Source: CAZOEL01 sp964578835 (GTDB taxonomy: Bacteria; Desulfobacterota; Syntrophobacteria; Syntrophobacterales; Syntrophobacteraceae). Taken from it: a DNA stretch of 64,000 bases. The notes under the pieces are model-generated. The model had not been told where the DNA came from. It saw only the letters and a list, made by a program, of their open reading frames with translations, and made no database searches. Made by a program: the position numbers and the translations under genes. The stretch lies in the NCBI GenBank assembly GCA_964578835.1, contig CAZOEL010000017.1, forward strand, positions 1 to 64,000. The letters are read 5' to 3'. Positions within the stretch are counted from its first letter, which is position 1. Each line of letters opens with the position of its first letter. This document shows positions 1 to 8,940 of this stretch, piece by piece.

Positions 1-1606
1 GAAGCGACGGGACTTTGAATGCGCCGTCTGCGTTAACCGGCATCTGGACCGGGATAAACGGCTCGAGTATCATGGTTGAGAATGGCAAAAGGCCCAGTTC
101 CTGGAGGATCGACAAGCTCGAAAAGGAAAGCGGAATCGGCTGGCCCCCATTGAGCAGGTTGGGGAAAGGCGTGACTCCTCCCCTGCCGATATCTTCTGCG
201 GTCGGTCTCACGGCATTGTTGATGAAGCCTTCATCGTAGATGTTCTGCGCGCCGTCTGCCGCAAACATCAACGCAATCGTGTTATTGATAGAATTGTTCT
301 GAAAAGCGATGGTGGCGACAGCGTGGTCGGTGAGCTCGGTCCCCAGGTGGCAGACGGTGCAGTTGCCGACGCCTGAAAAGATGGCGAACCCGAACTGCTG
401 GTGCTCGGTCATAGCCTCCGGATCTCCTGCGAGCCACTGGTCGAACGGCGTATCGTCGGAGACCAAAGTCGCCTCATAGAGCTGAATGGCAAGTCCCCAG
501 AAAAGAGAGAAGTTCGCCTCCATCTGTGTGAACCCTTCCGGAGTGAGCTTTGATGATTTCCAGAGCTTGTCGATAAAAGCATCCCGTATCATCTGAGCGT
601 AGGTGATGTTGAGCCCTTTGGCGCCGGGGGTGTGGGCGGAGTTGGCGAGACCGCCAAGTACGCTGTCATCATGGCTGACGAGCTGCTTTCCGAGCGGGGT
701 CAGGCCTAGCATCTTCCTTCCGAGCATAGGGAAGGTTCGACCACGACCGGACATCTCGGTAGTGTCCATGGGCGGGCCGGTAGCCTGGGAGGCGAGGCTT
801 GCAAATTCGATTACGACGGGCCGCTTCACGAGCAGCGGCTGAGCATCGTCATCAAACCAGACGCCTGCGTTCGGATCCGCAGGTCCAAAAGGATTTTCTC
901 CGTTGAAGCGAAAGTTGGCCCTCCCATCCCAGAAGTTGGTGAAATTGAAGACGGCGTTTATCACGGTCGGAGTGTTGCGGGCTGTCACCTGGCGGAGATT
1001 GCCGTGCACCGGATCATGGAAAACGGGATCGGCTTCGGAGGCCGGGACACTGTCCACAGATGGGTCCGGAAGGACTCCCACTCCGATGAAATCGGAGAGA
1101 CGAACCCCCTGAGAGCCAACCACATCATTGGTATCTTGAACGATGGGGTCGCTCTGCAGATGCCCCTCGCCCTGCCGTCGATGCAAGGGGAAGTCGCTGA
1201 CCGGGTCCAGGGTGTAATTGGGCTTGAATTGGGGGAAGCCAGGGACTCCAAAGGAATTGTTGCCGAATGTGGTATCGCCTCCATTTGTTCCGGGATTGAG
1301 AGTGTTCTTGAGCCGCTCGTCCACGCCTGCGCTGAAATGACAGGTCGCGCAGGCGACAATGCCATCGCTCCCCGCCTGCATGTCCCAAAAAAATGCCTTA
1401 CCGAGCTGGATGGCAGCGCCTTTGTTCTTTATGTACGAGAAAAGCTGCGGCGGTTCCGGAACGGGCGTTTGATTGAGAGGATTCAAACCGGGCGGCGGCA
1501 CCACTATTACTTGTGAAGCTGCTCCGGTAGCAAGTAATGTGCAGACAAGGACAATTACGAATAACCTCGCAGCCATTCGTGGATTGAACAGGCGCCGTTT
1601 CCTCAT
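1..1606 (-). CDS. MauG / cytochrome c peroxidase family di-heme protein (C-terminus cut by window edge)
   Basis: Predicted periplasmic di-heme c-type cytochrome. In this family the two hemes exchange electrons with a small donor and reduce peroxide or oxidise a protein substrate. The frame runs open on the minus strand from ATG 1606, with AAGGAGA just upstream, to the left edge (535 codons, no stop). Residues 11-30 form a signal peptide with a basic N-terminus. Two heme-attachment motifs are visible: CATCH at residues 86-90 and CTVCH at 416-420. Between them are family-typical segments such as TPTVINAVFN and FWDGRA, and near the edge GAFKVPSL, a conserved MauG motif. Nothing upstream in the window links it to a methylamine cluster, so the true substrate is unknown. 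Family call is firm; peroxidase versus MauG-like role is not decided. Confidence 0.9.
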   Translation of the reverse strand, partial: MRKRRLFNPRMAARLFVIVLVCTLLATGAASQVIVVPPPGLNPLNQTPVPEPPQLFSYIKNKGAAIQLGKAFFWDMQAGSDGIVACATCHFSAGVDERLKNTLNPGTNGGDTTFGNNSFGVPGFPQFKPNYTLDPVSDFPLHRRQGEGHLQSDPIVQDTNDVVGSQGVRLSDFIGVGVLPDPSVDSVPASEADPVFHDPVHGNLRQVTARNTPTVINAVFNFTNFWDGRANFRFNGENPFGPADPNAGVWFDDDAQPLLVKRPVVIEFASLASQATGPPMDTTEMSGRGRTFPMLGRKMLGLTPLGKQLVSHDDSVLGGLANSAHTPGAKGLNITYAQMIRDAFIDKLWKSSKLTPEGFTQMEANFSLFWGLAIQLYEATLVSDDTPFDQWLAGDPEAMTEHQQFGFAIFSGVGNCTVCHLGTELTDHAVATIAFQNNSINNTIALMFAADGAQNIYDEGFINNAVRPTAEDIGRGGVTPFPNLLNGGQPIPLSFSSLSILQELGLLPFSTMILEPFIPVQMPVNADGAFKVPSL

Positions 1607-2393
1607 GAAAGTCTCCTTTTCCGTCCGGCCTCCTGTGCGGCTGCAAAGCAACAAACACGTCACGGACCGACTCAAGGTGTGTTTATGGCGCTCCTGGAAG
1701 GACTATTCGGACAAGATTACATGGCCCGCGATGACTCCCGAATCGCCCAACTGTCCCGCTATCCCTGGTACAGTTCAGAGATAGGTGCGCTATTAATACG
1801 GAGAACATGCCACGCATAAGCTGATTTGACAATGGGTATAGTCCTGTATTTTTTCCATGGGAAGGGCTGTTTTCCCCATCCCCTCCTACACACTCCAACT
1901 GGCTATACGTCTATTTTGATCACGATAACGCTAAGGAGATCATTCCACAACATGAACCGGATGAGCGCAGGGCTAACTTGTTCTGCGATGATTGAACAAT
2001 CGTAATGCCGGGTTAGCTTCTATTCCAGTTGCTTCTGCGTTGGAGTCAGCCCTGAAAGGGCTCTCACGTGAAGCATTTGGGAGCGAAGCGCAGGGCTCCC
2101 GTACACATGGTCAGCTCTGAATGAGAACAAATCTACCGTGCGGATGAGCGCCGCTTGTCGAAAGCAAGAAGAAGGATGTACAGGTGGTTGGAAGTGATGT
2201 TCAGTTGAGGACATTCCTCGGTTATATTAAAGAAAGTTAATCTGCCTCGATCCTTCTTCCCTTGGCGGGCTAAGTGGTTATACTTCTGCCTAAGTGGTTA
2301 TACTTCATGGAAATCCATAGGGCGAAAGCTCTTGGATTCGTGGTTTGCTCTTTGTGAAGTAGTATTGCAGACCCGTTCCATCGACCAAATGAA
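1607..2393. other. Intergenic region, divergent promoters expected
   Basis: No convincing gene. The region lies between the minus-strand cytochrome and the plus-strand response regulator, so it should hold the promoters of both. The only clear structure is the direct repeat described separately at 2270-2306. Short frames here (for example on the minus strand at 1683-1898 and 2020-2214) lack ribosome binding sites and family resemblance. Confidence 0.5.
2270..2306. repeat. Direct repeat, possible response-regulator box
   Basis: The 17-bp word CTAAGTGGTTATACTTC occurs twice, at 2270-2286 and 2290-2306, a 20-bp period or about two helical turns. It ends 87 bp before the start of an OmpR-family regulator gene. 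OmpR/PhoB-type proteins commonly bind direct repeats on one face of the helix, so autoregulation is a reasonable inference. The repeat is directly visible; the binding role is not shown. Confidence 0.5.
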
Positions 2394-3116
2394 ATGAGAG
2401 TCACTGTTATGAATTGTTATGAATCAAAACACATCCTCATCATAGAAGACGACTGGCAGATTGCCGATGTCGTCCGTCAGGGCCTGAGCGAAGAGGGATT
2501 TGAAGTCGAGGTTGCTCGAAACGGTTTGGATGGCTTGCGCTTTGCCGTGAAGGGGACCCACTGCCTCATAATCCTCGACCTGATGCTTCCGGGAATGGAC
2601 GGCTTGGAACTGCTGAGAAGACTGAGAGAACAAAAGGTCGATGCGCCCGTTCTCATCTTGAGCGCAAAGAGAAGCGTCGATGATCGAGTGGTAGGACTCC
2701 GAAGCGGGGGTGACGACTATCTCGTGAAACCTTTCGCTTTTGCTGAGCTGCTCGCCCGTATCGAGAGCCTGTTAAGGAGGTCTCAGGGAGGACGCGAGCC
2801 GGTGAGACTACAGGTTGGAGGCCTTACTCTCGATCTCCTAAGCCGAAGAGCTTACATCGAAAGTGAAGAGATAGAGCTTCAGTCCCAGGAGTTCAGCCTC
2901 CTCGAATACCTTATGCGGAACAGCGGCCAGTTGGTAACGCGCACGCAAATTTTGCAAAATGTCTGGGGATACAACTTCAATCCTTCAACCAATGTGGTCG
3001 AAGTCCACGTATGCAAGCTCCGAGAGAAGATTGAACGGCCCGATAGGCGCAAGCTTCTCAAAACCGTCCGCGGGGCCGGCTACATCCTGGTAGACGACGA
3101 TGAAACACTCACATAG
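2394..3116 (+). CDS. OmpR/PhoB-family response regulator
   Basis: Transcription factor of a two-component system, 240 residues. An N-terminal receiver domain carries the acidic pair D19-D20, phospho-acceptor D62 in LILDLMLPG and conserved K112. A C-terminal winged helix (about 140-235) ends with the typical VRGAGYIL strand. ATG 2394 is the longest start. ATG 2409 (MNCYESKH) is also plausible because GAGAG lies 7 bp before it, while 2394 has no clear Shine-Dalgarno. The gene overlaps the following histidine kinase by 17 bp, so the two are translationally coupled partners. Subgroup resembles CusR/QseB regulators, but the signal cannot be read from sequence. Confidence 0.93.
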   Translation: MRVTVMNCYESKHILIIEDDWQIADVVRQGLSEEGFEVEVARNGLDGLRFAVKGTHCLIILDLMLPGMDGLELLRRLREQKVDAPVLILSAKRSVDDRVVGLRSGGDDYLVKPFAFAELLARIESLLRRSQGGREPVRLQVGGLTLDLLSRRAYIESEEIELQSQEFSLLEYLMRNSGQLVTRTQILQNVWGYNFNPSTNVVEVHVCKLREKIERPDRRKLLKTVRGAGYILVDDDETLT

Positions 3117-4515
3117 TCTTGCTTTCCGTTTGACCCTCTGGTACGCGGCTGTGTTCAGCTTTTGCTTCCTGGCTGTCTTCGGTGCTTTCTATTGCATCTT
3201 GCACAATCACTTCTATCGCTGGACGGACGCCGAACTGAAGGAGGAAGTGCTCGAAGGGAACATCGCTTATCAGGAGAGCGGCCTGGCTGGAGTTTTGCGG
3301 GAGTTCAAGGACGAGGAAGCAACGGAGAGAGGCTCTTTCATGGGGCGCATCATCAGTCCGGAAGGTCTTGTGGTCTTTGAGATAGGCCCAGCGTTTTGGG
3401 CAACGATTGGACTAAACGATGAGCTCGTCCAAAGAGCCAGATCCGGTCACAACGACGTGGAGATGCTCGAATTCGGCGAGGGTCATGCAGCCAGGATCAT
3501 CTACAGTCAGCTTCCGGACGGGTCGATCGTTCAGTTGGGCTTTACCCTGCTTGAACATGAGACATGGATGGATCAGTTTTCCAGAGATCTCGGCAAAGTT
3601 GCCGCGTTCGCCCTTGCTTTGTCAGTAGGAGCCGGGGGCTTCATGGCCAGAAGGGCTCTTTCTCCCATCCAGAAGATTGCCTGCACAGCCTCGGCAATCT
3701 CGGGGCGCTCCATGGGACAGCGTGTGCCCGTCTCAGGCCGGGAAGATGAGGTGGATCAACTGGCGACATCCTTCAACGGGATGCTCGATCGGATCGACAC
3801 CCTGGTCGAAGGAGTCCGGGGAGCGACGGATACTCTCGCCCACGATCTTCGAACGCCCCTCAGCGGAATCAGAGGAAAGGTCGAAATGGTGTTGCGCTCC
3901 CGTGACGATCCCTCCGAGCACAAAGTGGCCCTCTACCAGATCATGGAGCAACTGGACCGCCTCTTTGCCCTCTTTGACACCATTCTCGATGTCGCTGAAG
4001 CCGAGGCCGGGGCATTAGCCTTGCGTTCTGAGACCATTTGGCTTGAGAGCTTGGTAAACGATACCGTCCAGACCTTCGGTCCTGTCGCGGAGGACAGGGG
4101 AATCCAACTCGAGGCCAAGGTTGCGCCGAACCTTGTGGTGGAAGGAGACAAAGGACGACTCGGCCAGGTGTTGTTCAACCTCACTGACAACGCGCTCAAG
4201 TATACGCCCTCCGGCGGCAGTGTCCGGCTGATTGCCGAGCGCGGAGACAGCCCTAAAGAGATCATCCTTTCGGTAACCGATACTGGAATGGGTGTTTCTG
4301 AAAAGGACCTGCCGCACATATTCGAGCGCTACTACAGGGGTGACAAGAGCCGCTCGGGCGATGGAGCGGGATTGGGACTGCCTCTGGTGAATGGTATTGT
4401 CAAAGCGCATGGCGGACATATGACCGTTGAAAGCAGACCCGGAGAAGGTACTGCTTTCCGAGTGTTCCTGCCGATCAATCCGATAAATAGATATTCAGAC
4501 GCCATTGGTCTCTAA
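3100..4515 (+). CDS. Membrane sensor histidine kinase with HAMP domain
   Basis: Cognate kinase of the upstream regulator, 471 residues. Two membrane segments (about 12-34 and 166-182) bracket a periplasmic sensor of some 130 residues. A HAMP linker follows (about 183-237), then a HisKA domain with phospho-accepting H248 in LAHDLRTPLSG. The ATPase domain has an N box around N364 (NLTDNALKYTP), a G1 box DTGMG and a G2 box GAGLGLPLV. The layout matches the heavy-metal/CusS-like branch of kinases, but the sensor region itself is not diagnostic. It overlaps the 3' end of the regulator gene by 17 bp. Confidence 0.93.
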   Translation: MKHSHSLAFRLTLWYAAVFSFCFLAVFGAFYCILHNHFYRWTDAELKEEVLEGNIAYQESGLAGVLREFKDEEATERGSFMGRIISPEGLVVFEIGPAFWATIGLNDELVQRARSGHNDVEMLEFGEGHAARIIYSQLPDGSIVQLGFTLLEHETWMDQFSRDLGKVAAFALALSVGAGGFMARRALSPIQKIACTASAISGRSMGQRVPVSGREDEVDQLATSFNGMLDRIDTLVEGVRGATDTLAHDLRTPLSGIRGKVEMVLRSRDDPSEHKVALYQIMEQLDRLFALFDTILDVAEAEAGALALRSETIWLESLVNDTVQTFGPVAEDRGIQLEAKVAPNLVVEGDKGRLGQVLFNLTDNALKYTPSGGSVRLIAERGDSPKEIILSVTDTGMGVSEKDLPHIFERYYRGDKSRSGDGAGLGLPLVNGIVKAHGGHMTVESRPGEGTAFRVFLPINPINRYSDAIGL

Positions 4516-4626
4516 ACATCTCTATCCGAAAGGCGTCATTGTGGAATACTCTACCGGATGTCACGGCGCTGTCTACGAAGAAAGCGTCCTCTTCGTCTTA
4601 TCCCTTGTGGGAGCTATGAGATTGTT

Positions 4627-5544
4627 ATGAAAAGCTACTGGAAGATCACATTCTTATGGTTCCTCTTGGGTCTACTCGCCTGGCTGGCCGACACCGTTCT
4701 CGACTATCTTGTATTCTACAAGGGACAGGGAGATTTCCTGACCATCTTAATAACTGATCCTCCTTCACACGAGCTGTATATACGGCTTATCATCCTGATC
4801 TCTTTTCTCTCTTTCGGCTTCTTGACATCCAGGATGGTAAAAAAGCTTGACAGCGCTAAAGAGACCCTGAGTGAATCGGGTGCGAGGCTGCGCTATCTCT
4901 CATCCCGGCTCTTGAGCATTCAGGAAGAAGAGAGAAGTCGCACAGCCAAGGAGCTTCACGACAGTATCGGTCAAATTTTTCTGGCCATAAGGCACCGCGT
5001 GGATAGCTTCCATCCCACTGTAGAAGCTATGGGGGATGCTGCAAGCATCGCTTCGGTCGACAAGATTCTCTTGATCGTCCAGCAAGGGATTGAGGAAACA
5101 AGAAGGATTTCTGCAGGCTTGCGTCCTTCCATTCTCGACTATTTCGGCATCATTGCATCGGTTGACTGGCTCTGCGAGGAATTCGAGAAGACCAATCCCA
5201 TCTGTTCGGCAGTCAAAGAAATCGGAATGGAAGAGAAAGACATACCGGAATCATTGAAAATAAAGATCTTTAGAATCGTTCAGGAAGCGCTGAACAATGT
5301 GGCCAAGCACAGCAAAGCAACCAGAGTGTGTGTGTCGCTGAAAAAGGCTGACGACGTGATAGAGCTTACTGTACGGGACAACGGAATAGGGTTTAACGGG
5401 AGCCACGCTCATCAAAATTATGGAAGCGGATTTGGCCTCACCAGCATGAAGGAGAGAACGGAGCTCTCCGGCGGCGTCTTCTCCATAGAGTCCGGCGACG
5501 GCACAGGCACAACAGTCCGTGCTTGTTGGCCTTGTGAGCCGTGA
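4627..5544 (+). CDS. NarL-type (HisKA_3) sensor histidine kinase
   Basis: Second kinase in the cluster, 305 residues from ATG 4627. Two hydrophobic segments (about 7-30 and 50-67) anchor it in the inner membrane. A coiled linker leads to the HisKA_3 box EEERSRTAKELHDSIGQ with H111. The small ATPase domain has ALNNVAKHSKA (N223/N224), DNGIGF and GFGLTSMKER, all typical of the DegS/NarX branch. A longer in-frame ATG at 4558 would add 23 charged, arginine-rich residues. The shorter start is preferred because the first membrane segment then begins directly. A NarL-type regulator follows 94 bp downstream and is the likely partner. Confidence 0.9.
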   Translation: MKSYWKITFLWFLLGLLAWLADTVLDYLVFYKGQGDFLTILITDPPSHELYIRLIILISFLSFGFLTSRMVKKLDSAKETLSESGARLRYLSSRLLSIQEEERSRTAKELHDSIGQIFLAIRHRVDSFHPTVEAMGDAASIASVDKILLIVQQGIEETRRISAGLRPSILDYFGIIASVDWLCEEFEKTNPICSAVKEIGMEEKDIPESLKIKIFRIVQEALNNVAKHSKATRVCVSLKKADDVIELTVRDNGIGFNGSHAHQNYGSGFGLTSMKERTELSGGVFSIESGDGTGTTVRACWPCEP

Positions 5545-5638
5545 GGATACACTCCCTTATCGCCGCCCCCGGTTGCAACCCTCATCATGGGCGAGACTGC
5601 CAGGCTCTAAGTGTGCGTGAGAAGAAAGAAGGACGCAT

Positions 5639-6322
5639 ATGAACATCAGAATACTACTGGCGGATGATCACAAGATCGTGCGGGACGGACTTCGCACTCT
5701 CCTTGAAAAAGAGACGGACATGGAAGTCGTTGCCGAAGCGGAAGATGGAAAGACAGCCATCAGGCTTGCGCGCGAATTGGCTCCGAATGTGATTGTGATG
5801 GACATCGGGATGCCCGGTGTGGATGGCATTGAAGCCACCCGACAGATACTCTCTCAGAACCCCGGAATAAAGATAATAGCTCTCTCGATGCACTCCGATA
5901 AGCGGTTCATCGGAGGTATGTTGACGTCCGGCGCTTCCGGCTATCTCCTAAAGGATTCTGCCTTTGGAGAACTGGCGCAAGCCATTCGGACCATCTTTTC
6001 GGGTCAGATATATCTGAGTCCGAAGATGGCCCGTGTTGTCGTAGAGGGTTACGTGCGCCAAGTGACGCCTGAGAAGAGCAGAAAAGCATTCGGTCTCACC
6101 TTGAGGGAGCGGGAAGTGCTGAAGCTTCTCTCTGAAGGAAGAACTACGAGAGATGTTGCTGCGATGCTCCAGTTAAGCGTAGGGACTATTGCGAAACTTC
6201 GCCAGCAGATCATGAATAAGCTCGATATTCATAAGGCTACGGAGCTCGTCAAATATGCAATCCGGGAGGGGTTGATTCCCATTGAGAAAAACAGCCAAAA
6301 GGAGAGAACGCTTTCTTTATGA
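5639..6322 (+). CDS. NarL/FixJ-family response regulator
   Basis: Response regulator of 227 residues, presumably phosphorylated by the HisKA_3 kinase just upstream. The receiver domain shows acidic D9-D10, phospho-acceptor D55 in VIVMDIGMPG and K105 in GYLLKDS. A C-terminal LuxR-type helix-turn-helix spans about 150-205 (LTLREREVLKLLSEG). Its recognition helix reads VGTIAKLRQQIM instead of the usual VKTVxxHRxxIM, so the DNA contact surface is atypical. AGAAAGAAGGA upstream serves as the ribosome site. Confidence 0.93.
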   Translation: MNIRILLADDHKIVRDGLRTLLEKETDMEVVAEAEDGKTAIRLARELAPNVIVMDIGMPGVDGIEATRQILSQNPGIKIIALSMHSDKRFIGGMLTSGASGYLLKDSAFGELAQAIRTIFSGQIYLSPKMARVVVEGYVRQVTPEKSRKAFGLTLREREVLKLLSEGRTTRDVAAMLQLSVGTIAKLRQQIMNKLDIHKATELVKYAIREGLIPIEKNSQKERTLSL

Positions 6323-6633
6323 TGATAAAGAATAAGTCTTCCATTCTCTGGCAGGCGGGTGGCGCAGTAGTTCACTGAAGCAAACTGCTTCTCGCATCCA
6401 ATGGGGGTTTCACCCCATTCCAAATGCTCCTAAAATGGAGTGAATGCCCAATGCGCCAGAGATGGCTCATGCTCTACCTTATGTTTGAAAAGAGAAGTTG
6501 AAATCAATAGAGAGCAACCGATAACCAAGAGGTCTTTGGAGGATGGATACTGTGAAAGGATCTTTGACTTCCATGCCTCCCCGTTGGTATTTTTGTATAA
6601 GCGTTAATCTAATAAGAGAAAGGAGAATTAATC
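6323..6633. other. Intergenic region with small hairpins
   Basis: No gene. Two short inverted repeats are visible after the response regulator: GAAGC-AAACT-GCTTC at 6376-6390 and AATGGGG-GTTTC-ACCCCATT at about 6399-6419. Neither is followed by a T run, so neither is a canonical terminator. AAAGGAGAATTAATC just before 6634 is the ribosome site of the next gene. Confidence 0.4.
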
Positions 6634-6969
6634 ATGCCTGAAAGGTCTTCAGCGACGAAAGTCTTTTGCTTTGTGGCGTTGGTATTGGCGTTTGGAATCG
6701 CTCTGTCTTTCTTCTCATTCATGGATGAGGCCTCGGCTAGACGGGGCGGCGATGATGATCGGTTGCGATTCTATGGCATTATCGAGTCCAGGCCCGTCAA
6801 CGGCTTACATGGGCAGTGGGTAGTCGGAGGGCGTGCGGTTACGACGCACCCCGGCACGGAATTCGATCAGGCGGAAGGCGCTCTGCTGGTCGGCAACTGC
6901 GCCAAGGTGGATATCCGCAATGGGAGAGTGCATGAAATCGACAGCGAGCCATTTCATGACTGCCGTTGA
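6634..6969 (+). CDS. Small exported protein, DUF5666-like
   Basis: Protein of 111 residues with a hydrophobic export signal at about 9-30, ending near ASARRGG. The mature part (FYGIIESRPVNGLHGQWVVG, then GTEFDQAEGALLVGNCAKVD) has the rhythm of DUF5666, a small beta-barrel-like domain common in exported proteins of this phylum: G-x-I-x-x-x-P, GxWxVGGRxV, G-x-L-x-V-G-x-x-A-x-V. Two cysteines (one in VGNCAKV, one in the C-terminal DCR) may form a disulfide in the periplasm. A strong AAAGGAG site precedes the ATG. Function unknown. It follows the two-component cluster and may be one of its targets, which is only inference. Confidence 0.7.
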   Translation: MPERSSATKVFCFVALVLAFGIALSFFSFMDEASARRGGDDDRLRFYGIIESRPVNGLHGQWVVGGRAVTTHPGTEFDQAEGALLVGNCAKVDIRNGRVHEIDSEPFHDCR

Positions 6970-7188
6970 TAAGGAGGGAACCTTTACATAAGAAGCTTTC
7001 CTGCAAACAGGCTTGGTTCCGCTCATTCAGCGGTAGCCCGAAGGAAATGATGCGGAAAGGTGTTAATGGGGCGGTTTAGATAAGTCACTAAAGATGTGTA
7101 TTGGAGGTGAACAAACCGTCCAAAAATCACAGGCCGGATAAGCCAGAGCCCTCAAGCCGGAAGCACGGCTCCCTTTGGGAGCCGCATA

Positions 7189-7864
7189 AGCTTTGTGGTC
7201 TCCCTTGGGCCTCCCATGGTTTCGGTTCCCGAGCTTGGGGGAATAGACCTCCGCCTTCACCTACTGCGCAGAGCTCACGGTGGATGGGGTCGAGAGGATG
7301 CGCTTCCGCAAGCCGGTTAACATCTACATCGATAACTTTCTCAACTTCCCCGTGGGAGAGACGGTTCCCGTGGGCTACTACGACAGGGACAAGGGAGTAT
7401 GGATACCCTCCGATAGTACTACTGTGTCACAAAAGCGGCGCGACTCGTCATTCCGGCATGACGCCTCTTCGTCATTCCGGCAGGTTTTAAGCCGGAATCC
7501 AGCCACATGGGAGAGCGCCGGGCTGGATTCCGGCTCAAAAGATTGCCGGAATGACGAGATGAGCTGTGCTCTCAATAGAATCGCATTCCAACAGCATCAT
7601 GCTGATTTGTGACACAGTAGCAATAGCGGCGTGATCGTTCGGCTCCTCGACATCGATGGCGACGGCTCAGTCGACGCCCTCGACTCCAATGTTTCTGGAA
7701 GAATGAGCACTGCCGACACGGCCATGCAAGAGTTCACCTACTGGCAGTACATCGGTAAAGAGCTTGACTTGGGAGAAATCGCGGGTGGCCCAGGCAACTT
7801 GGCGCCTGGGTCCGAAGCAGAGGAGGCAAATCGACAACAGGCGGGGGGCGGCATGATTGGCTAA
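7189..7864 (+). pseudogene. RHS-repeat protein remnant, frameshifted and interrupted by a MITE
   Basis: Decayed fragment of the large surface RHS-associated proteins common in Desulfobacterota. An in-frame segment near 7262-7416 reads FTYCAELTVDGVERMRFRK and NIYIDNFLNFPVGETVPVGY, ending at GVWIPSD. The frame then enters the inserted element at 7417-7622. Removing the element with one copy of its ATAG duplication restores the reading across the joint as PSDSGVIVRLLDIDGDGSVDAL, which is what family members show there. Upstream, a homologous reading (VSVPELGG) lies in another frame before 7245, so there is also an older frameshift. The 3' part ends early at 7864 with no RHS repeats. Not expected to make a working protein. 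Confidence 0.75.
7417..7622 (+). mobile_element. MITE family A, copy 1 (206 bp, TSD ATAG)
   Basis: Non-autonomous inverted-repeat element. The left end TACTACTGTGTCACAAA matches the right end read in reverse (TGCTACTGTGTCACAAA) at 16 of 17 positions. It is flanked by ATAG at 7413-7416 and 7623-7626, a 4-bp target duplication. The interior is built of inverted CGTCATTCCGG / CCGGAATGACG and GCCGGAATCCAGCC / GGCTGGATTCCGGC modules that can fold into a long hairpin. No transposase frame fits inside. A second copy in opposite orientation lies at 10183-10365; this copy carries a short internal duplication of the TCGTCATTCCGG module that the other lacks. Confidence 0.85.
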
Positions 7865-7940
7865 TGCGGATCTCAGCGGTGGAGCGAAGCGCCATCCACT
7901 ATGACGGTTGATTTGCGATCTCAGCCAAAAACGGAGGTGA

Positions 7941-8048
7941 TACTGGCAAACCATCGATCTCGATACGGGCGGAGCGCTCCAGACCTTTGGCTATGATGAA
8001 AACAGCCATATTGCATCCATGGATCAGTTCTCAAACCGCATCATGTGA
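7941..8048 (+). pseudogene. Second RHS-repeat remnant
   Basis: A 35-codon stretch ending at TGA 8046-8048 reads LDTGGALQTFGYDENSHIAS then MDQFSNRI. This matches the RHS/YD repeat core (YDxxGRLxSxTDxxGNxI) with several substitutions. It is in the same orientation as the fragment ending at 7864 and is probably the eroded remains of the repeat region of that gene. Too short to be a gene. Confidence 0.6.
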
Positions 8049-8163
8049 TGGAACTAACCGAAAAGCAGCAAACGCTATTTCAGTAGCCATTCAAGGCAGC
8101 GCACGAATAATACCGGACCTTATGAGGTGGAAGGATGATTGGAGCTGCTCTGGTACACCCATC

Positions 8164-8940
8164 TCAATAGGCATATGGCTCAGCATCCCTGAATTCAAAT
8201 ATGAACGGTATCTCGGGTTCTTCAATTCCCACGACTCTATCCGCAATCATTTTGCACGAAGAACTCAAGGCTATCAGACGCATTCCATTCGGCCGCAGTC
8301 CGGCATCCGGCAATTGCTCGCTCAGTCGGCTCAACGTTCCATAGACCTCTACCCATTGGCCTTCAGAAAGGTTGTCGAACCGATCGGACTGGACCCTCAA
8401 GCCTATGCCCACAGAATCGGCAAGACAGCACCATACGGCATTCCTGACAAGTCCAAACTGGCTTTCATGGTCCAGTTGCTCGCTTCGATAGACGATTCCT
8501 CTGGTCACGTAATGATTAAGGATCTTCTCCTGCGCGTTGTCCTCACAGAGCATGAATAACTCGGCGAGGTTGATTCGGATATATTCCGTCCCGTTCAGGA
8601 TCGCTCGAGGCTTTTCATCGAAAGTCCTCTTCGCCTCCGTTTTCGACAGGTTCTGCGTGGCGTAGGGAATCCCGGAATAAGTCCCAACGCCAAGAATCAG
8701 GATGAAGATGAGGAAGATGAATATCCTCCAAAGGCTTAACCGCTGCTTGGGATTGAGAAGAGCCGCCGTGCCGGTTATGATGAGCATAAAGCCCGTCGCG
8801 GCGGTCAGCCACATGAATTTGGGGTTCAGGTAGTACCAGTAGTTGCCTGAGAAAACCAGAAAGCCCATGTAGCAGCCAAGCACGAGAAGAATCAGGCCTT
8901 CAATGACTCCACCGATCTTGTCTTTCATATTACTCAACAA
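8164..8940 (-). CDS. TIGR03943/DUF1980 family permease subunit (YcgQ-like)
   Basis: Inner-membrane protein of 258 residues with four hydrophobic segments in the first 120 residues, then a soluble domain. The soluble part (NGTEYIRINLAELFMLCEDN, later RNAVWCCLADSVGIGLRV and GQWVEVYGTL) is characteristic of TIGR03943, the usual partner of YcgR/YraQ-type permeases. C-terminal cysteines in WCCLAD and SSSCKM could bind metal. The 5' end overlaps the permease gene by 11 bp, so the pair is translated together. Neighbouring zur and znuB suggest a zinc-related role, which is inferred from context. Confidence 0.85.
   Translation of the reverse strand: MLSNMKDKIGGVIEGLILLVLGCYMGFLVFSGNYWYYLNPKFMWLTAATGFMLIITGTAALLNPKQRLSLWRIFIFLIFILILGVGTYSGIPYATQNLSKTEAKRTFDEKPRAILNGTEYIRINLAELFMLCEDNAQEKILNHYVTRGIVYRSEQLDHESQFGLVRNAVWCCLADSVGIGLRVQSDRFDNLSEGQWVEVYGTLSRLSEQLPDAGLRPNGMRLIALSSSCKMIADRVVGIEEPEIPFIFEFRDAEPYAY

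Noticed and set aside
7987..8559. 190-codon plus-strand frame
   Set aside because: Antisense to the YcgQ-like gene for most of its length, with the start inside an RHS remnant.
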